Assembly (NCBI GenBank): GCA_900642245.1
Contig: CAAAJI010000033.1
Location: 269,962 to 333,961 of the forward strand
Reading direction: 5' to 3'
Length of the DNA stretch: 64,000 nt
Source: Fragilaria radians
Taxonomy: Eukaryota; Bacillariophyta; Fragilariophyceae; Fragilariales; Fragilariaceae
Part shown: in pieces, positions 43,834-54,821 of the stretch
Numbering within the stretch: position 1 is the first letter of the stretch
Layout: each line of letters starts with the position of its first letter
Translations under genes and position numbers: made by a program
The notes under the pieces: generated by a model
Seen by the model: only the letters and a program-made list of their open reading frames with translations
The model's database searches: none
Told to the model about the DNA's origin: nothing

Positions 43834-46065
43834 ATGCCGTACGGTCACGTAGACGAAAATATTAAAATCAGCACTTCTAGATCCAAATTCCCTTCGTCTG
43901 GCAATTCGAATGTAACGGAAATAAGTGCAAATACGTCCCCTGTTGAATCCTCCACGGAGTTTTCGTCCACTTTTAATATCGTGGATGGAAAACGACATAA
44001 ACGCAACCCTAAATCCACAATACCATCTTCTGATACCTCTTTATCAACGGAAGTTACAGCAAACCTATCTATGTTTGAAGCTTCAACAGATTTTTCCTCC
44101 CTTTGTGATAAGCGAAACTCCCTTTCTGGCGTTGCATCGGAAGATAGCTTGTGCAAGAAGAAAAAAGAGAAGCATCCAAAAAAAAGAAAAAGCAAGACTA
44201 AAAAGAATGAACAAATTTTGATATTCGATGAAAATGTGGGTGACACCATAACTCAAGAAAGAGCTCCTAATATTATCTCATCAGCTCAATCCGTGAGTGA
44301 TATGTACTCGCATGATGGCACAGAGTATGGATTCCGTCTTGTCCAAAATACTAATCCTGAAAGGTTTTCTTCGGAGCTGACACCTCAAAATCCTGATGAC
44401 GAAAAAATCACCTTGATTGACTCGAAAGTCATTAATAGAGAATCCCAAATGCAACGACAGGCAAGTGTAGGAACCTTTGTTACAGAAGATTTTCAAAGCT
44501 GCTGTAACGATACAACTGCCTCTTCTTTTGGTGACGGATTGACAAATAAAGTAAATAGCTCAGGCATTTACAATGATAAGCAAGAAGGTGAAACTGCTCC
44601 ACACGATCTCATGATCAAATACATGATGTCCATGGGAGCTGACATGACAACGGCTGAACAGCTAGCTGATAACTTTACGACACAACAGAGGCATATTTCT
44701 GGTGTGAAGACGAAAAAGCGAAAGCACAAGGAAAGGCAACTCCGATGTGTTCCGAACTCTTATCTGGAAAAAGAGGCTGAATTAGATCGTTACAACAGTA
44801 GTATGCATAATGGGATTCAACAAGATCCAAGTGCTATCAAAAGGTCTTTAACTTGTCCTGAAAGAAGCTACTATGATGAACTTGATCCATCTGGAAAAGC
44901 ACTGGAGACAGTTGAAGTCATTCATTCTTCAGGAATATTTAACAAGGATTACAACATATCTGGTACAAATTCTCCAAAATCTCGATCAGTTAGATCTAAA
45001 GTTACAACTATTTTGATCTTCCTGCTTTGTGGCATTTTGGGAGTTGCACTGTACTTGACTGTACTGAAGAAAAAGACGACAGCTGAATTGCCGATGTCTC
45101 CATCTCTCTCTCCTTCGGGTATAAAAAGAGATGTACTTTTGAAAGCGCAGCAACTTTCTGGAAAGGAATCTATTTCAGACAAGACTTCACCTCAATACAA
45201 AGCAGCATTTTGGATCTCGATGAATGATACTCCCAAAATTGGAAACATCAATGATGTATTCACTCAACGATACGCAATGATTGTATTGTACTACAGCCTT
45301 AATGGTCAAGATTGGACCCAACAGGACAATTGGCTGAATCCATTGCTTCATGAATGTGAATGGAGTACGAAGATAACATGTTCATTTCAGGATTCATCGA
45401 CACGGGTAGTTACAGCATTCAACGCAGATCGTAATAATCTCATGGGTAGTATGCCTAGAGAAATTGAGCTCCTTACAAGGCTGGAAAGTTTGAGTATATC
45501 CAGTAATCAGATCACAGGCAATATACCCTCGTCGATAGGAAATCTTACTTCCCTATTGATTATTGATTTTAGTCAAAATGCAATGGAAGGCGTCATTCCA
45601 ACTACAATGGGTTTAAATTCACAAATGATTCAAATCCAACTGTCAGGAAATAATTTAAGTTCCACTATTCCGACAGAGATTTTGTCGCTGTCAAGTCTTG
45701 TGATATTGAACGTATCAAACAATGCTATCTTTGGTTCCTTTCCAAGTCAAATCGGACGTCTGACAGATTTAAAAATTTTGGACTTCAGTTCAAACGTACT
45801 TACCGGCACACTCCCTTCTGAAATCGGAAATTTATCTGCATTGCAAACATTGCATTTAAACGACAATCAGCTAGTTGGGAAATTACCGATGGAAGTAAAG
45901 AATTGGGCACAAATTCAATCGTTGAATATAAGTGCCAATACATTTATCGGAAACATATCTGACCAACTCTGTAGTTTGAAAGCCCTTAATCTAACTTATC
46001 GGGAAGTAGGATGTGGTGTCATGTGCAGCTGTTGTCATGATTCGGGATTTTGTCTTTGGGTGTAA
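43834..46065 (+). CDS. Single-pass LRR receptor-like membrane protein (743 aa)
   Basis: The N-terminal 385 residues are polar and Ser/Thr/Lys-rich and look cytosolic. They include a basic KKKKEKHPKKRKSKTKKNE run near residues 108-128. One TM helix follows at about 390-411 (VTTILIFLLCGILGVALYL) with a KKK stop. After a spacer comes an LRR N-cap-like segment (QDWTQQDNWLN, HECEWSTKITC) and then about seven plant-type LRRs (LESLSISSNQITGNIPSSIG, LKILDFSSNVLTGTLPSEIG and so on). It ends in a Cys cap (CGVMCSCCHDSGFC). The layout is a type II orientation with outside LRRs, as in other diatom LRR proteins. There is no kinase domain, so any signalling would need partners. Complete, single exon. Confidence 0.9.
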   Translation: MPYGHVDENIKISTSRSKFPSSGNSNVTEISANTSPVESSTEFSSTFNIVDGKRHKRNPKSTIPSSDTSLSTEVTANLSMFEASTDFSSLCDKRNSLSGVASEDSLCKKKKEKHPKKRKSKTKKNEQILIFDENVGDTITQERAPNIISSAQSVSDMYSHDGTEYGFRLVQNTNPERFSSELTPQNPDDEKITLIDSKVINRESQMQRQASVGTFVTEDFQSCCNDTTASSFGDGLTNKVNSSGIYNDKQEGETAPHDLMIKYMMSMGADMTTAEQLADNFTTQQRHISGVKTKKRKHKERQLRCVPNSYLEKEAELDRYNSSMHNGIQQDPSAIKRSLTCPERSYYDELDPSGKALETVEVIHSSGIFNKDYNISGTNSPKSRSVRSKVTTILIFLLCGILGVALYLTVLKKKTTAELPMSPSLSPSGIKRDVLLKAQQLSGKESISDKTSPQYKAAFWISMNDTPKIGNINDVFTQRYAMIVLYYSLNGQDWTQQDNWLNPLLHECEWSTKITCSFQDSSTRVVTAFNADRNNLMGSMPREIELLTRLESLSISSNQITGNIPSSIGNLTSLLIIDFSQNAMEGVIPTTMGLNSQMIQIQLSGNNLSSTIPTEILSLSSLVILNVSNNAIFGSFPSQIGRLTDLKILDFSSNVLTGTLPSEIGNLSALQTLHLNDNQLVGKLPMEVKNWAQIQSLNISANTFIGNISDQLCSLKALNLTYREVGCGVMCSCCHDSGFCLWV

Positions 46066-48560
46066 TGCATGCTAATTTTACGTTCATCAAAAAGTATATC
46101 CAAGAGAAAAAACAATTATTCAAGCAAAAGGCATTACCAAAAGTTAATAGCGGCAATGATATGATAGGATATAGAGCCTGTAATTTGTTTGAGATACGTG
46201 CTTTGGTGAAAATGTGACAAAATTTGTTAAATTAAAAACTTTCAGTAAAATTTCTTTCCTTCTTCGTACAGGCGCCTAAACAAGGTCTGCAGTAAGCAAC
46301 AGATATGGCAAGATCAAACGGCCATTGTTATGATTCTGTCGGAATAAGGTGCTTTATTTCAATCTGTTTGTTGTAAGATCTCGTTTAGATTTGATCGCAT
46401 TTCTTTCTTCAAGTAGACTATCCTTATTGAATTGCATTTAGTCCAACCTCATATACCATTTGGGTGGGTCGTGTTGCTTATAACATACACTTTCCTCGAG
46501 CATGGACTTTAGAATGAAATTTACTCATAATGTCAAACTGCCTTCTCCCAAGATCTACAAAGCATAATTTTGTTGCTGCAGTCGTAGCTAAATGTTTAAA
46601 TTTGAGGATCCGGTTGTTATTATTTCAGGCTGAGACTAAATTTTGTTAAAAATAAGTACTCTCAATAGTTTCTATACATTTTTGAAGCACATTATTTTGT
46701 TATCGCCTTAATTCCTATCAATCATGAGCATTCGTGTTCCCCTGATCCAAAACTTTCCCTTTACTCATGCCAAAAAAGGATCGTCCTATGTGTACTCCTA
46801 AGAGAAACGGAATATGATCAAGAAACCTAGCACAAAAAAGCACTTCAGACAGAAAGAGTGAGTATAAAACTATACTCACGTGAAGTTAGGGGAACTCTTT
46901 CAACCACAATTTAATCTTCAAGAAGAATCGGCTACGACGCGTACTCAGAGCATAAATCTGATTTGTATTCTTTAGCGTGAGTACTGGAAGTGGCACACTC
47001 AAGGAATTTAGCACAATCTCAACAACGGGATTCTCCTTCTACCGCTGGAACCTCATACAATGTAAGCAGATGCTTCAGAACCTTTATCAAGGCCTTGAAT
47101 TTGATGGGAATTTCTGATGTTGGGGAAACATGTAAGACACAAGCCCCAGAGGGGATTAATGCCTCTGTCATCACCACTGATACATTTCCTACAATCTTTT
47201 AAGAAAGTAATGGAAAGAGATGTCAAGTTTGTTGGTGGATACAATCCAATGGGACGAGAAAGCTCATCCTTAACTGGTTTACACTTGAGAACCTCTAAGA
47301 TCACTTTGATTCTGAAACATAATCATCACCTATGCTTGAGATGGTAAAATCTTTGAAAGTCCTTAAGACCATTTTCACAAAGTGTGATAAGCAACAGTGG
47401 GTAAATGCGCGGACATACCAAAGTGGACAGTAATAAATATGTTCATGCAACACCGGGTCACCGTTGATCACACATTTGTTGCAAGATTAACAAGCCGATA
47501 CATCAGAGGTCAAAAATCCAAATTTGATGAGTCTTTTTGTCATCCTTCTGTGGAGAAAACCTTTCAATTATAATTTACGTTACGACTCCTTTCTGAATGT
47601 ATATTCACTACTACAAAAAAGCCTTGGGAATTGATCCCAAACTTCAAAGACTTGCAACAAACAACTCTTTTATCACCGCGATCCCCCAATGCTCATGCAT
47701 TCTGTCTGAAAGGCAGCTTTTTTCGCTTGCTTTTTTTGTAGCAGCAATTGTAGAAAGTATGTACCAGGATTCTGGGTGTACAAATTGTATCCTAGAGTAC
47801 TGTTGCTTTAGTACACATGACTGTTTTCACATTTCATATTCGAAGCCAATGTGAAACGTTAATCAGGAATGGTTTCAAATTTCCATCAGTTTCACAGGTT
47901 GCCATTCATATCCAAGATCTTGACACTACCATAATTAATCTTTGCGATGTATATGGTGTTCACGCTATTACCAAAAAGATCATAACTCTGAGAGTATTTT
48001 TTGAGGATAGATTGAAAGTCATTGGACGGGATCAAAAATTCATTGTGAAGCCTATGCATTTGATAAGTCAAATGCCAATGCCGTCCCAAAAGTACAGGGA
48101 ACAAGTTCAAGAATACAGATTAAGTCCTTTGAGCAGAGAGGGGTCTACCTGCTGAAGTCAATATTAACTATTGACTAATAATCACTTTTTTTGCAATACA
48201 TGAGATTGCTTTCTCACCCAGAAGGATAATGTAAGAGAGGATATTGACTTGCTACTTTCCAAAATTGGGGATGTGATGTTACGCAACACTGCTTTAACAA
48301 AAGGAGGTGTCACAAAAGTAAGTGTGTGGAAGAATATTCATTTGTCATTGCAATTGATATAGCTGTTGCCATTTGACACCTCCAAGCATTAACTCTCACT
48401 CTCAGAATAGTTTTTAAGTTGAAGCAGCTTACATTGTAATCAAGATTGGTGATGCTTTGACTCCATCAATTGACCTTTTTTGTATTTCAAAACTTACTTT
48501 GGGGCTAAATAACGGAGTTTTTATTAAGGAATTGATGACGTTACCATCCAAACGGAGAAA
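46066..48560. other. 2.5-kb gene-poor interval with coding-like fragments
   Basis: Several fragments have coding-like composition but no intact gene: 46990-47202, 47817-48155 (+, QVAIHIQDLDTTIINLCDVY) and a further plus-frame stretch just beyond, at about 48562-48711 (DVLYKLVQLHKNGPNIGVLQ). They may be decayed repeat sequence. No family could be named. Confidence 0.4.
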
Positions 48561-48764
48561 CGAATGACGTCCTGTATAAACTTGTTCAGTTGCATAAAAA
48601 TGGTCCGAACATTGGCGTTCTTCAATCCCCTCCGTTTTACAAGAAAAGCCAGCAACTACAGCATTCGATATCTCATCTTGATGCTTCTTCCAGTGTCTCA
48701 TGGGAGTAGCAGTCATCTTTACAGATTTGGTAACCAGATAAGCAAGAATTATTGCACACGAAGT

Positions 48765-49541
48765 ATGGTCTTGGATGTAGCATGTAAGAGGTACTTCCCA
48801 AGTTCTATCTTATGGCCATCACGACGTGTTAGTCGATACCTATTAGAGAACAATCGGAAGAATCTCCCATTATTCTATTGGGGCTCTACCTACCGATCAT
48901 TTTCGATTCGTGGAGGCAGCAGCGACCAGCCTCAAGATCATGGAGATGGGAAGGCTCCCTCGACCAAGTATGAGATTCTAGATTCTCCAGCTCCCGGTTC
49001 TCGTAAGTAACTATTATACAAAGGAAAATGTGGAATATGCAAACTGTTTCTCGGACGAAAATCATGTATAAAAATCTCATCCCATATTTGCTTTCTCGTC
49101 TCGTATTAAGCCTTTCACTACGCGTTTCCTGTACACTCTCTTGAATCTGCCAAGGACTTTTATGGAAACATCCTTGGATGTAAGGAGGGACGTTCATCGT
49201 CCAAATGGCAGGATTACTCTCTACATGGACATCAAATTGTGTGTCACTGGGTAGGCAACGACTACCGGTGTGTAGATTATTACAATCCAGTCGATGGTGA
49301 CGAAGTGCCTGTGCCACATGCTGGCCTTGCCTTGACCGTGGAGCAATTTCACACGCTTGCCGAACGCTTACGAAAAGCTGGAGTAACCTTCATCCTGGAG
49401 CCTCACCTACGTTTTCAAGGTATGCCGGGTGAACAGTGGACCATGTTCTTCAAGGACCCATCCGGTAATAACTTGGAGTTTAAAGCGATGACGAAAATTG
49501 AAAATTTATTTGCAAAGTATAACGTTGTTGACAGTAAATAA
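48765..49541 (+). CDS. Glyoxalase/bleomycin-resistance/dioxygenase (VOC) superfamily protein, organelle-targeted, two exons
   Basis: Exons 48765-49002 and 49111-49541 are joined by a 108-nt intron (GTAAGT to GTATTAAG; the phase-1 junction gives SPAPGS-P-FHYAFPV). The C-terminal ~140 residues are one VOC fold. FHYAFPV supplies the first metal His. ESAKDFYGNILGC is the helix after it. VPHAGLAL supplies the second His and GNNLEFKAM the Glu. DPSGNNLEF is the classic C-terminal signature. The N-terminal ~75 residues are Arg- and Ser-rich (MVLDVACKRYFPSSILWPSR), fitting a mitochondrial or plastid presequence. The frame is open further back to 48564, so an earlier ATG (48564 or 48600) is possible. 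A lactoylglutathione lyase-like or dioxygenase activity cannot be chosen from sequence alone. Converges on the acidic repeat protein. Confidence 0.87.
49003..49110 (+). other. Intron of the VOC protein gene (108 nt, AAG acceptor)
   Basis: Donor GTAAGT, acceptor GTATTAAG. Without splicing the frame ends at 49010, and the first beta strand with its metal His would be lost. Confidence 0.9.
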
Positions 49542-49773
49542 AGTTTCCAATGTAGATAAACGACTCAGTTGCCTAAATTTTGCACCTTTAGCATGAATCA
49601 AGAGACAAGTCATTTTGTTTTTACTTCAGCGATTGAGAGTGGTAGCTTCACTTTCAAATCAGCAGTAGCATGTACGGCAAAAGTAACTCTGCTGCTTCGA
49701 TTCCCGAATCGATGCTTAATTTATTACTAAGATGTATTCAAAATATTTTCTTTATTTGCAATTTATTAAGGAC

Positions 49774-51246
49774 TCATGACTCTTCTTTTGATTCCTGCTC
49801 CTCCTTTGCAACGTTATCAAGATTTCCCTCTGCTTCGGTACTTTCCTCTTTGGTTTCCTCTTCTTTCTTTTCCTCCTCAGCAGCACCCTCTTCTTTCTTT
49901 TCCTCCTCAGTAGCACCCTCTTCTTTCTTTTCCTCCTCAGCAGCACCTTCTTCTTTCTTTTCCTCCTCTGTATTACCCTCTTCTTTCTTTTCCTCCCCAG
50001 TAGCACCCTCTTCTTTCTTTTCCTCCCCAGTAGCACCCTCTTCTTTCTTTTCCTCCTCTGTATTACCCTCTTCCTTCTTTTCCTCCTCTGTATTACCCTC
50101 TTCTTTCTTTTCCTCCTCTGTATTACCCTCTTCTTTCTTTTCCTCCTCTGTATTACCCTCTTCCTTCTTTTCCTCCTCTGTATTACCCTCTTCTTTCTTT
50201 TCCTCCTCTGTATTACCCTCTTCCTTCGTTTCCTCTTCTGTATTACCCTCTTCCTTCTTTTCCTCCTCTGTAGAATCTTCCTCTTTCTTTTCCTCCTTAT
50301 CAACTTTCTCTTTCTTGACCTCAACGTCATTCTTTGTCTTGCTTTCACCACCTTTCTTCACTTCGGTAGATTCTGCTTTGTTGCCCTTGTCGCCATCCGT
50401 GTCTCCACCCTTTTCTTGGCTCTTGACATCTTTAGTGGCTTTTTTATCGGTAATCAGCTCCTCGACTTTGGTGAGCTGACCACCTTTAACCTTTACAGTG
50501 ATCCCTTTTTTATTCAAATGTTTATTTACTATGTCCTCTTCGATTTTCATGGCCTTTTCCTTAATATGATCCTCAATTACTTTCGCTTCTTTCGTGATAT
50601 CTTCTTTCAAACCATCGGCTGATTCTTTTTCGATTTGCTTCATATCTTGAATAACACCCTTCAAAGTGTTTGATGTTTCGAGATCGGCATCAACTGTTTC
50701 TTCGAATTCATTCTTGGTCGTATTCAATAAGGAATGTGCTTTTTTCTTCAACTCAGAGTTCACTTCTGCCTCAAGTTCGGTTGATACTTCATCTGCGATA
50801 TCTTCCATTTCATCCTCATTGATCTCATCACCAAAGAGTTTTCCCATTCCAAATTTAAAAAAGTCTTCGGCTCGCTTCAAGGCCCCTTGTAACATGGCCT
50901 TTGCAGAGGTTAAGCCGTCGCTTTCGGCCTCATCGAAATCGTTACTTGCTTCCAATAATGCTTCATCTATTATTGCATCGTCTCCTGCCGATGCTTCCGA
51001 GTTTGTATTGGGATTTTGAGGTTCTAAGTCAACTGTATTCACTGGTTTTGGTTTTGCAGGTTCCACAGCGCTCGAAGTATCCTCAACACGAGGTTTTACT
51101 GGCTCTTGTTTTGGTGCATTGCCTCCTTGACGAAGGGACGGAGACTTTCCGCTATCCTTCACAGGAACGACTTGTGATTCATCGCCCCCAGGAGCGGCTA
51201 AGAAAACAAATAAGAAAACTACTCCACAGATGAGAAAGCACCTCAT
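49774..51246 (-). CDS. Secreted, highly acidic protein with a 10-residue tandem repeat (490 aa)
   Basis: No family recognised. It starts with a signal peptide (MRCFLICGVVFLFVFLAAPG). Residues about 25-85 are Pro/Gln/Lys-containing and disordered. From about 95-320 the chain is helical and rich in Glu and Lys (KFGMGKLFGDEINEDEMEDIADEV, then Lys/Glu heptads). From about 322 to 475 is a repeat of ten residues, EEEKKEEGNT or EEEKKEEGAT, at least 13 times, with the 30-bp unit still near perfect in DNA. No TM segment or ER-retention signal follows, so the product should be exported or sent to a secretory compartment such as the wall or silica-deposition vesicle. Single exon. The opposite-strand open frame over the repeats is a shadow of the repeat period. 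Confidence 0.82.
   Translation of the reverse strand: MRCFLICGVVFLFVFLAAPGGDESQVVPVKDSGKSPSLRQGGNAPKQEPVKPRVEDTSSAVEPAKPKPVNTVDLEPQNPNTNSEASAGDDAIIDEALLEASNDFDEAESDGLTSAKAMLQGALKRAEDFFKFGMGKLFGDEINEDEMEDIADEVSTELEAEVNSELKKKAHSLLNTTKNEFEETVDADLETSNTLKGVIQDMKQIEKESADGLKEDITKEAKVIEDHIKEKAMKIEEDIVNKHLNKKGITVKVKGGQLTKVEELITDKKATKDVKSQEKGGDTDGDKGNKAESTEVKKGGESKTKNDVEVKKEKVDKEEKKEEDSTEEEKKEEGNTEEETKEEGNTEEEKKEEGNTEEEKKEEGNTEEEKKEEGNTEEEKKEEGNTEEEKKEEGNTEEEKKEEGATGEEKKEEGATGEEKKEEGNTEEEKKEEGAAEEEKKEEGATEEEKKEEGAAEEEKKEEETKEESTEAEGNLDNVAKEEQESKEES
49849..50290. repeat. 30-bp coding minisatellite (about 14-15 units)
   Basis: Plus-strand unit TTCTTTCTTTTCCTCCTCTG followed by TATTACCCTC (here split). 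Units fall into two kinds by the last codons: AGCAACACCCTC-like (GAT/GAA) near 49860-50040 and GTATTACCCTC (GNT) from there to about 50260. Blocks of identical units suggest unequal crossing-over or replication slippage. Confidence 0.93.
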
Positions 51247-52055
51247 CCATTGACTTCGTTAAATGAATGTTTTAAACAATATTGACGCCATGGAATTATT
51301 AAAATCATTTTCCATAAGCGAGGACAAAAATAGGATACCCAATCATCGTCGTATCGTAAGAGTTAACAGAGATGGGGAACATTCAAGAAACGTAGAGATA
51401 AGTTAGGGTTTAACAATGACCGGAGTAATCTTGTCATTTGTCGACTTACCAGGAGGAACTTTGAGGAGTGTTACCTGCATACTGACGCTTCGACTTGAGG
51501 GGAGCAACCATGATTGATTGACTGAGTGATTGATTTGACGAGATAAGTATATGTTGATAGTGTTAGAATACGACGTCTTTCGAGAAAGACTACAAGGAGA
51601 AGATTTTTGGTTCGCTTGTTCTAGTAATCTGCCTACAGTCATAGTTTTCCTTCAACGGACAAATCCCAAATTTATCGCACAAAAAAATGATATAAGACTA
51701 GAAGATACATGAATGAAACAAAAAAAGATACTCTGCAAAAAAAATGGAAACTTGTAGACATAGCCTTCCACTTGCGCAGAAAAAAAATTAACCTTTAGAT
51801 GCACTCACTTCTTCACTTACAGCTCACTAAATGGAATTGATACCCTCATGTAAATGCATTTGAATTGGAAACGTCTTTGTAGAAAATCATTCGTTTGGAC
51901 TTATCCATCAACATAGCTCAGTTTTTGAGATTGCTATTATTGATTTTGAAAAAATCGAGTGCTTGACTAAACAGTGCTTGACTAAACCTGAACTGTTAAT
52001 TAATCTAAGAGTTTTAAAATGTACTACCTTAAGTTTAATTCTAACTTTGAACTTC
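51247..52055. other. Intergenic, between the 5' end of the acidic repeat gene and the 3' end of the golgin gene
   Basis: About 0.8 kb, with A-rich stretches (51660-51800). It holds the promoter side of the acidic protein and the 3' end of the golgin. No gene was recognised. Confidence 0.5.
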
Positions 52056-54821
52056 TCAAGCTTGTGGCTCCGCATCGGACGAGAAGGGAGGCAAATCATC
52101 AACCTCAGGTTTGCGGTCTGGAACAGGTGTCTGGATTGGAGTCATAGTTAACATATTCTTACCAGGAGTATTAATGGCCTCTGTCAACATGGCTGCTTTT
52201 TCCTCTAGAAGTCCATTCAACTGGCTGCGGTAAAGTTGCCTGATTTCAGCAATGTCCTCCTTCAATGCCAAAATTTCAATTTCCTTTTGATGATTTTCAA
52301 CTGCTAATTCTTGTACCTTGGCCTCAAATAATGGTAGCTTTTCTTTTGCCACTCGTGTGTCTCCTAATTCTTCTAGTAACGATTCACGTACACGTTCAGA
52401 TCTTGTCAATGAATGTCTTAGTGCTTCAAGTTCAACTGTTACCTCTTTAAGCTTTTGATTAAGTTGTTCCATCGCGGCAAAACTATTTGCTCCCATTTGT
52501 TGACGTTCTTTGGCATCCAAATCTTCATCTTCAACGTCATCGACATCTTCATCGCCGTTGAGACCACTGAGGGCATCAACTAAGATACTCCCTTGGCTTT
52601 GTGCCGATCGAAGTTTCTTTTCGACAGATTTTGGCATGAGGTGCCCATTTAGCCCGTTCGAAGTTGGGTTAGGCACGACTTCCATCCCTACATTTTCTAA
52701 CAATTCTTCTACTTGACGTTGAAGTAAACTTCGTTTCTTTCTTTCTTCCATCAGATCTTTTTCCATCGATTTCAGCTGTGCTTGATAACGTTCCTCGCTT
52801 TCTAAAACTGTTTTCATCATATCATTACGGACTTTTGTGACACCTTCGTTGGCTAAGCGCTCTACTTCACTCCACTCTTCTTTCAATATCCGTCTCTCCT
52901 TTTCCATTTCTTCAATGAGACTGTCTTGATTTGTTATCTTTAGTTTCTGATCTTCAATCATGGTCTTACAAAGATTAAGTTCGTTCTCAAGTTCTTTGGA
53001 TACTCGAGTAAGACGATTACTGCTTGACTTATACTCGTTCCTTTCTTTCGTCAGCTTTTCGTTCTCAATAACATTATTCTCTAACTCTGAACGCAATTTG
53101 GTTTCCAAGTCTGCCCAGGCAGTAGCTCGCACTCTGCTTTGCCTTTCCATTGATTCTAATTGACGCAGAAGAGGTGATGTGCTATTCTGAACATCCATAG
53201 ACAGAGCGTCCGCACGTCGAACTGCATCTTGCCATCGTTTACGAAGTTCTGAGACTTCCGTACGGAGTGCATCCTCTCGTATACTGGCTTCTCGCTCAGC
53301 CACACGTAGCTTAGCTTCCATTTCACCTAGCATGTCACCGTGCTCTCTTTTCAGCTTGATCGATTCCCTTTTTGATTCTGCTACGGCACCCTTTTCGATA
53401 TCTTCCATATCTTTCTTCAATTCCTTATTTTTAAGCTTGAGTTCTTTTATTTGTTGCTGAGCAGACATATTTGCTGCATCCTTACGCTCAATTTCTTCTT
53501 TCAAGTTCTGAAGTTCATTTTCTAATTTACTAGCTTGAGATTCTCCCTTACGAGCTGCATTCAAATCTTCCTTCGTCTTTTTTACTTCGAATTCAAGATT
53601 TGTGATTTTTTCTAATGCCTTGTCCTTTTTAGACTTTTCTTCCTCCAATAATGCTGCCAATTCACGAGATTCACCCAGCGCAGTTCTAACGGCTTTTTCC
53701 ATTTCTGACTGCTTCTTAGCCAGTTTTTGTCCTTCCTCTCGTAAGGCTTGGATAGTCTCCTCTTTAATCTGTAATTCATCTGCAATAGCGGCATTTTTCT
53801 TTGAAGTCTTTTCAATGGCTTCCACACGTTCTTTGGCGACCAAGATGCGTCGCTTTGCTTCTTCTTTCGTTTCCTTTACTTTATTTCGCAATTCTTCCTT
53901 TTCGGCGTTGTGAGCTATCGTTAGAGATTCAATTTGTTGAGATTTTTGAGCCAACTGATCTTGAAACTGATTGCGTTCGTCCAGAATCTGATGCATCTCT
54001 AGCTTAAGCTGCGCCAGCTGCATTTCATAGTTCTTACGCATTTCGTCAAGCTCTATAGATGGAGCCATTATCACTTCACGATTTGCATTTGGAATGGAAA
54101 TTGTAGTTGGGGGTTGATCCAAAGCTTCAGGCAACTGAGGCGCACAATCCTCTTCCTCCTCTTCATCTTCCTCATCGTCGTCCTCATTATCAATATACAA
54201 ATCCTCTTCCCATCCAGCTGCATCGTTTTTCTCTTCGACTTGATTAGTGGGATGTCCTTTCTCTTCACTTTCTGAGACAACGTCCTTAACTGGACTCGAT
54301 TCCTGAACTGCTTCTCCTGAAATAGACGGGATAATGTCTTGTCTTCCTTCAGACTCTTCTTTCTGATTCATATTATCGAGGGATGATACAGAAGATAAGG
54401 CAGCATTCAAAGTCTTAGGCAATTCCTCAGTTGTACTTGGTTCCATGTCTGCGGCATCACAATCAGGAGATTTCACTCCCATTTCACCTACGGGTTCTTG
54501 TTTATCTTCCAGTTCTTTACTTCCGACTCCCATTTCTACGCTACTGCAAGTATCTAACACAATCGTATCATCTGGTTTCGCCAATTGAATTGATGGAGCT
54601 TCCAAAACCTCAGGATGTTCGATGTGTTGAGTTTGAGTTGGGGTATTGATAAAAGTATCATCCTCAAAATCGTCATTCCATGCATCATTAAGTTCATCTA
54701 CATGCCTGGATTCCAAAGTTTCTTTATTACTCGGTGTGGAAGTTTCAATTCCAGTCGCTTCGTTCAACTGGTTTTCCATCTTTGCTGCCAGCTCCTTGGT
54801 TTTTTCCAAAATTCTCCACAT
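52056..54821 (-). CDS. TMF1: TMF-type golgin, long coiled coil (921 aa)
   Basis: Peripheral Golgi tether candidate. The N-terminus is short and amphipathic (MWRILEKTKELAAKMENQL). A ~230-residue acidic disordered part with Trp-acidic patches (DAWNDDFEDD, AAGWEEDLYIDNEDDDEED) follows. A nearly continuous coiled coil runs from about residue 255 to 890. In the middle lies a segment with DALRTEVSELRKRWQDAVRRAD and SPLLRQLESMERQ. The last coil, EILALKEDIAEIRQLYRSQL, matches the TMF C-terminal domain (ELR.DI...K..Y..Q) that binds Rab6-type GTPases. The C-terminus is short and acidic. Length is close to animal and plant TMF proteins. Other golgins share the coiled coil, but the C-terminal motif favours TMF. 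Single exon. Confidence 0.82.
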   Translation of the reverse strand: MWRILEKTKELAAKMENQLNEATGIETSTPSNKETLESRHVDELNDAWNDDFEDDTFINTPTQTQHIEHPEVLEAPSIQLAKPDDTIVLDTCSSVEMGVGSKELEDKQEPVGEMGVKSPDCDAADMEPSTTEELPKTLNAALSSVSSLDNMNQKEESEGRQDIIPSISGEAVQESSPVKDVVSESEEKGHPTNQVEEKNDAAGWEEDLYIDNEDDDEEDEEEEEDCAPQLPEALDQPPTTISIPNANREVIMAPSIELDEMRKNYEMQLAQLKLEMHQILDERNQFQDQLAQKSQQIESLTIAHNAEKEELRNKVKETKEEAKRRILVAKERVEAIEKTSKKNAAIADELQIKEETIQALREEGQKLAKKQSEMEKAVRTALGESRELAALLEEEKSKKDKALEKITNLEFEVKKTKEDLNAARKGESQASKLENELQNLKEEIERKDAANMSAQQQIKELKLKNKELKKDMEDIEKGAVAESKRESIKLKREHGDMLGEMEAKLRVAEREASIREDALRTEVSELRKRWQDAVRRADALSMDVQNSTSPLLRQLESMERQSRVRATAWADLETKLRSELENNVIENEKLTKERNEYKSSSNRLTRVSKELENELNLCKTMIEDQKLKITNQDSLIEEMEKERRILKEEWSEVERLANEGVTKVRNDMMKTVLESEERYQAQLKSMEKDLMEERKKRSLLQRQVEELLENVGMEVVPNPTSNGLNGHLMPKSVEKKLRSAQSQGSILVDALSGLNGDEDVDDVEDEDLDAKERQQMGANSFAAMEQLNQKLKEVTVELEALRHSLTRSERVRESLLEELGDTRVAKEKLPLFEAKVQELAVENHQKEIEILALKEDIAEIRQLYRSQLNGLLEEKAAMLTEAINTPGKNMLTMTPIQTPVPDRKPEVDDLPPFSSDAEPQA

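Noticed and set aside
48429..48716. 95-codon minus-strand ORF overlapping the possible 5' part of the VOC gene
   Set aside because: No family match. The opposite strand in the same stretch also shows a coding-like fragment in another frame, so neither can be supported.
49752..50351. Minus-strand Arg/Lys-rich ORF (RRKRKKRV repeats)
   Set aside because: Another frame of the same minisatellite; no start context and no flanking coding sequence.
49670..50479. Long plus-strand ORF rich in Ser-Phe (FFSSS repeats) over the minisatellite
   Set aside because: It is the reverse shadow of a 30-bp repeat in the acidic secreted protein. Any frame of such a repeat stays open, and the minus strand has the signal peptide and the longer ORF.
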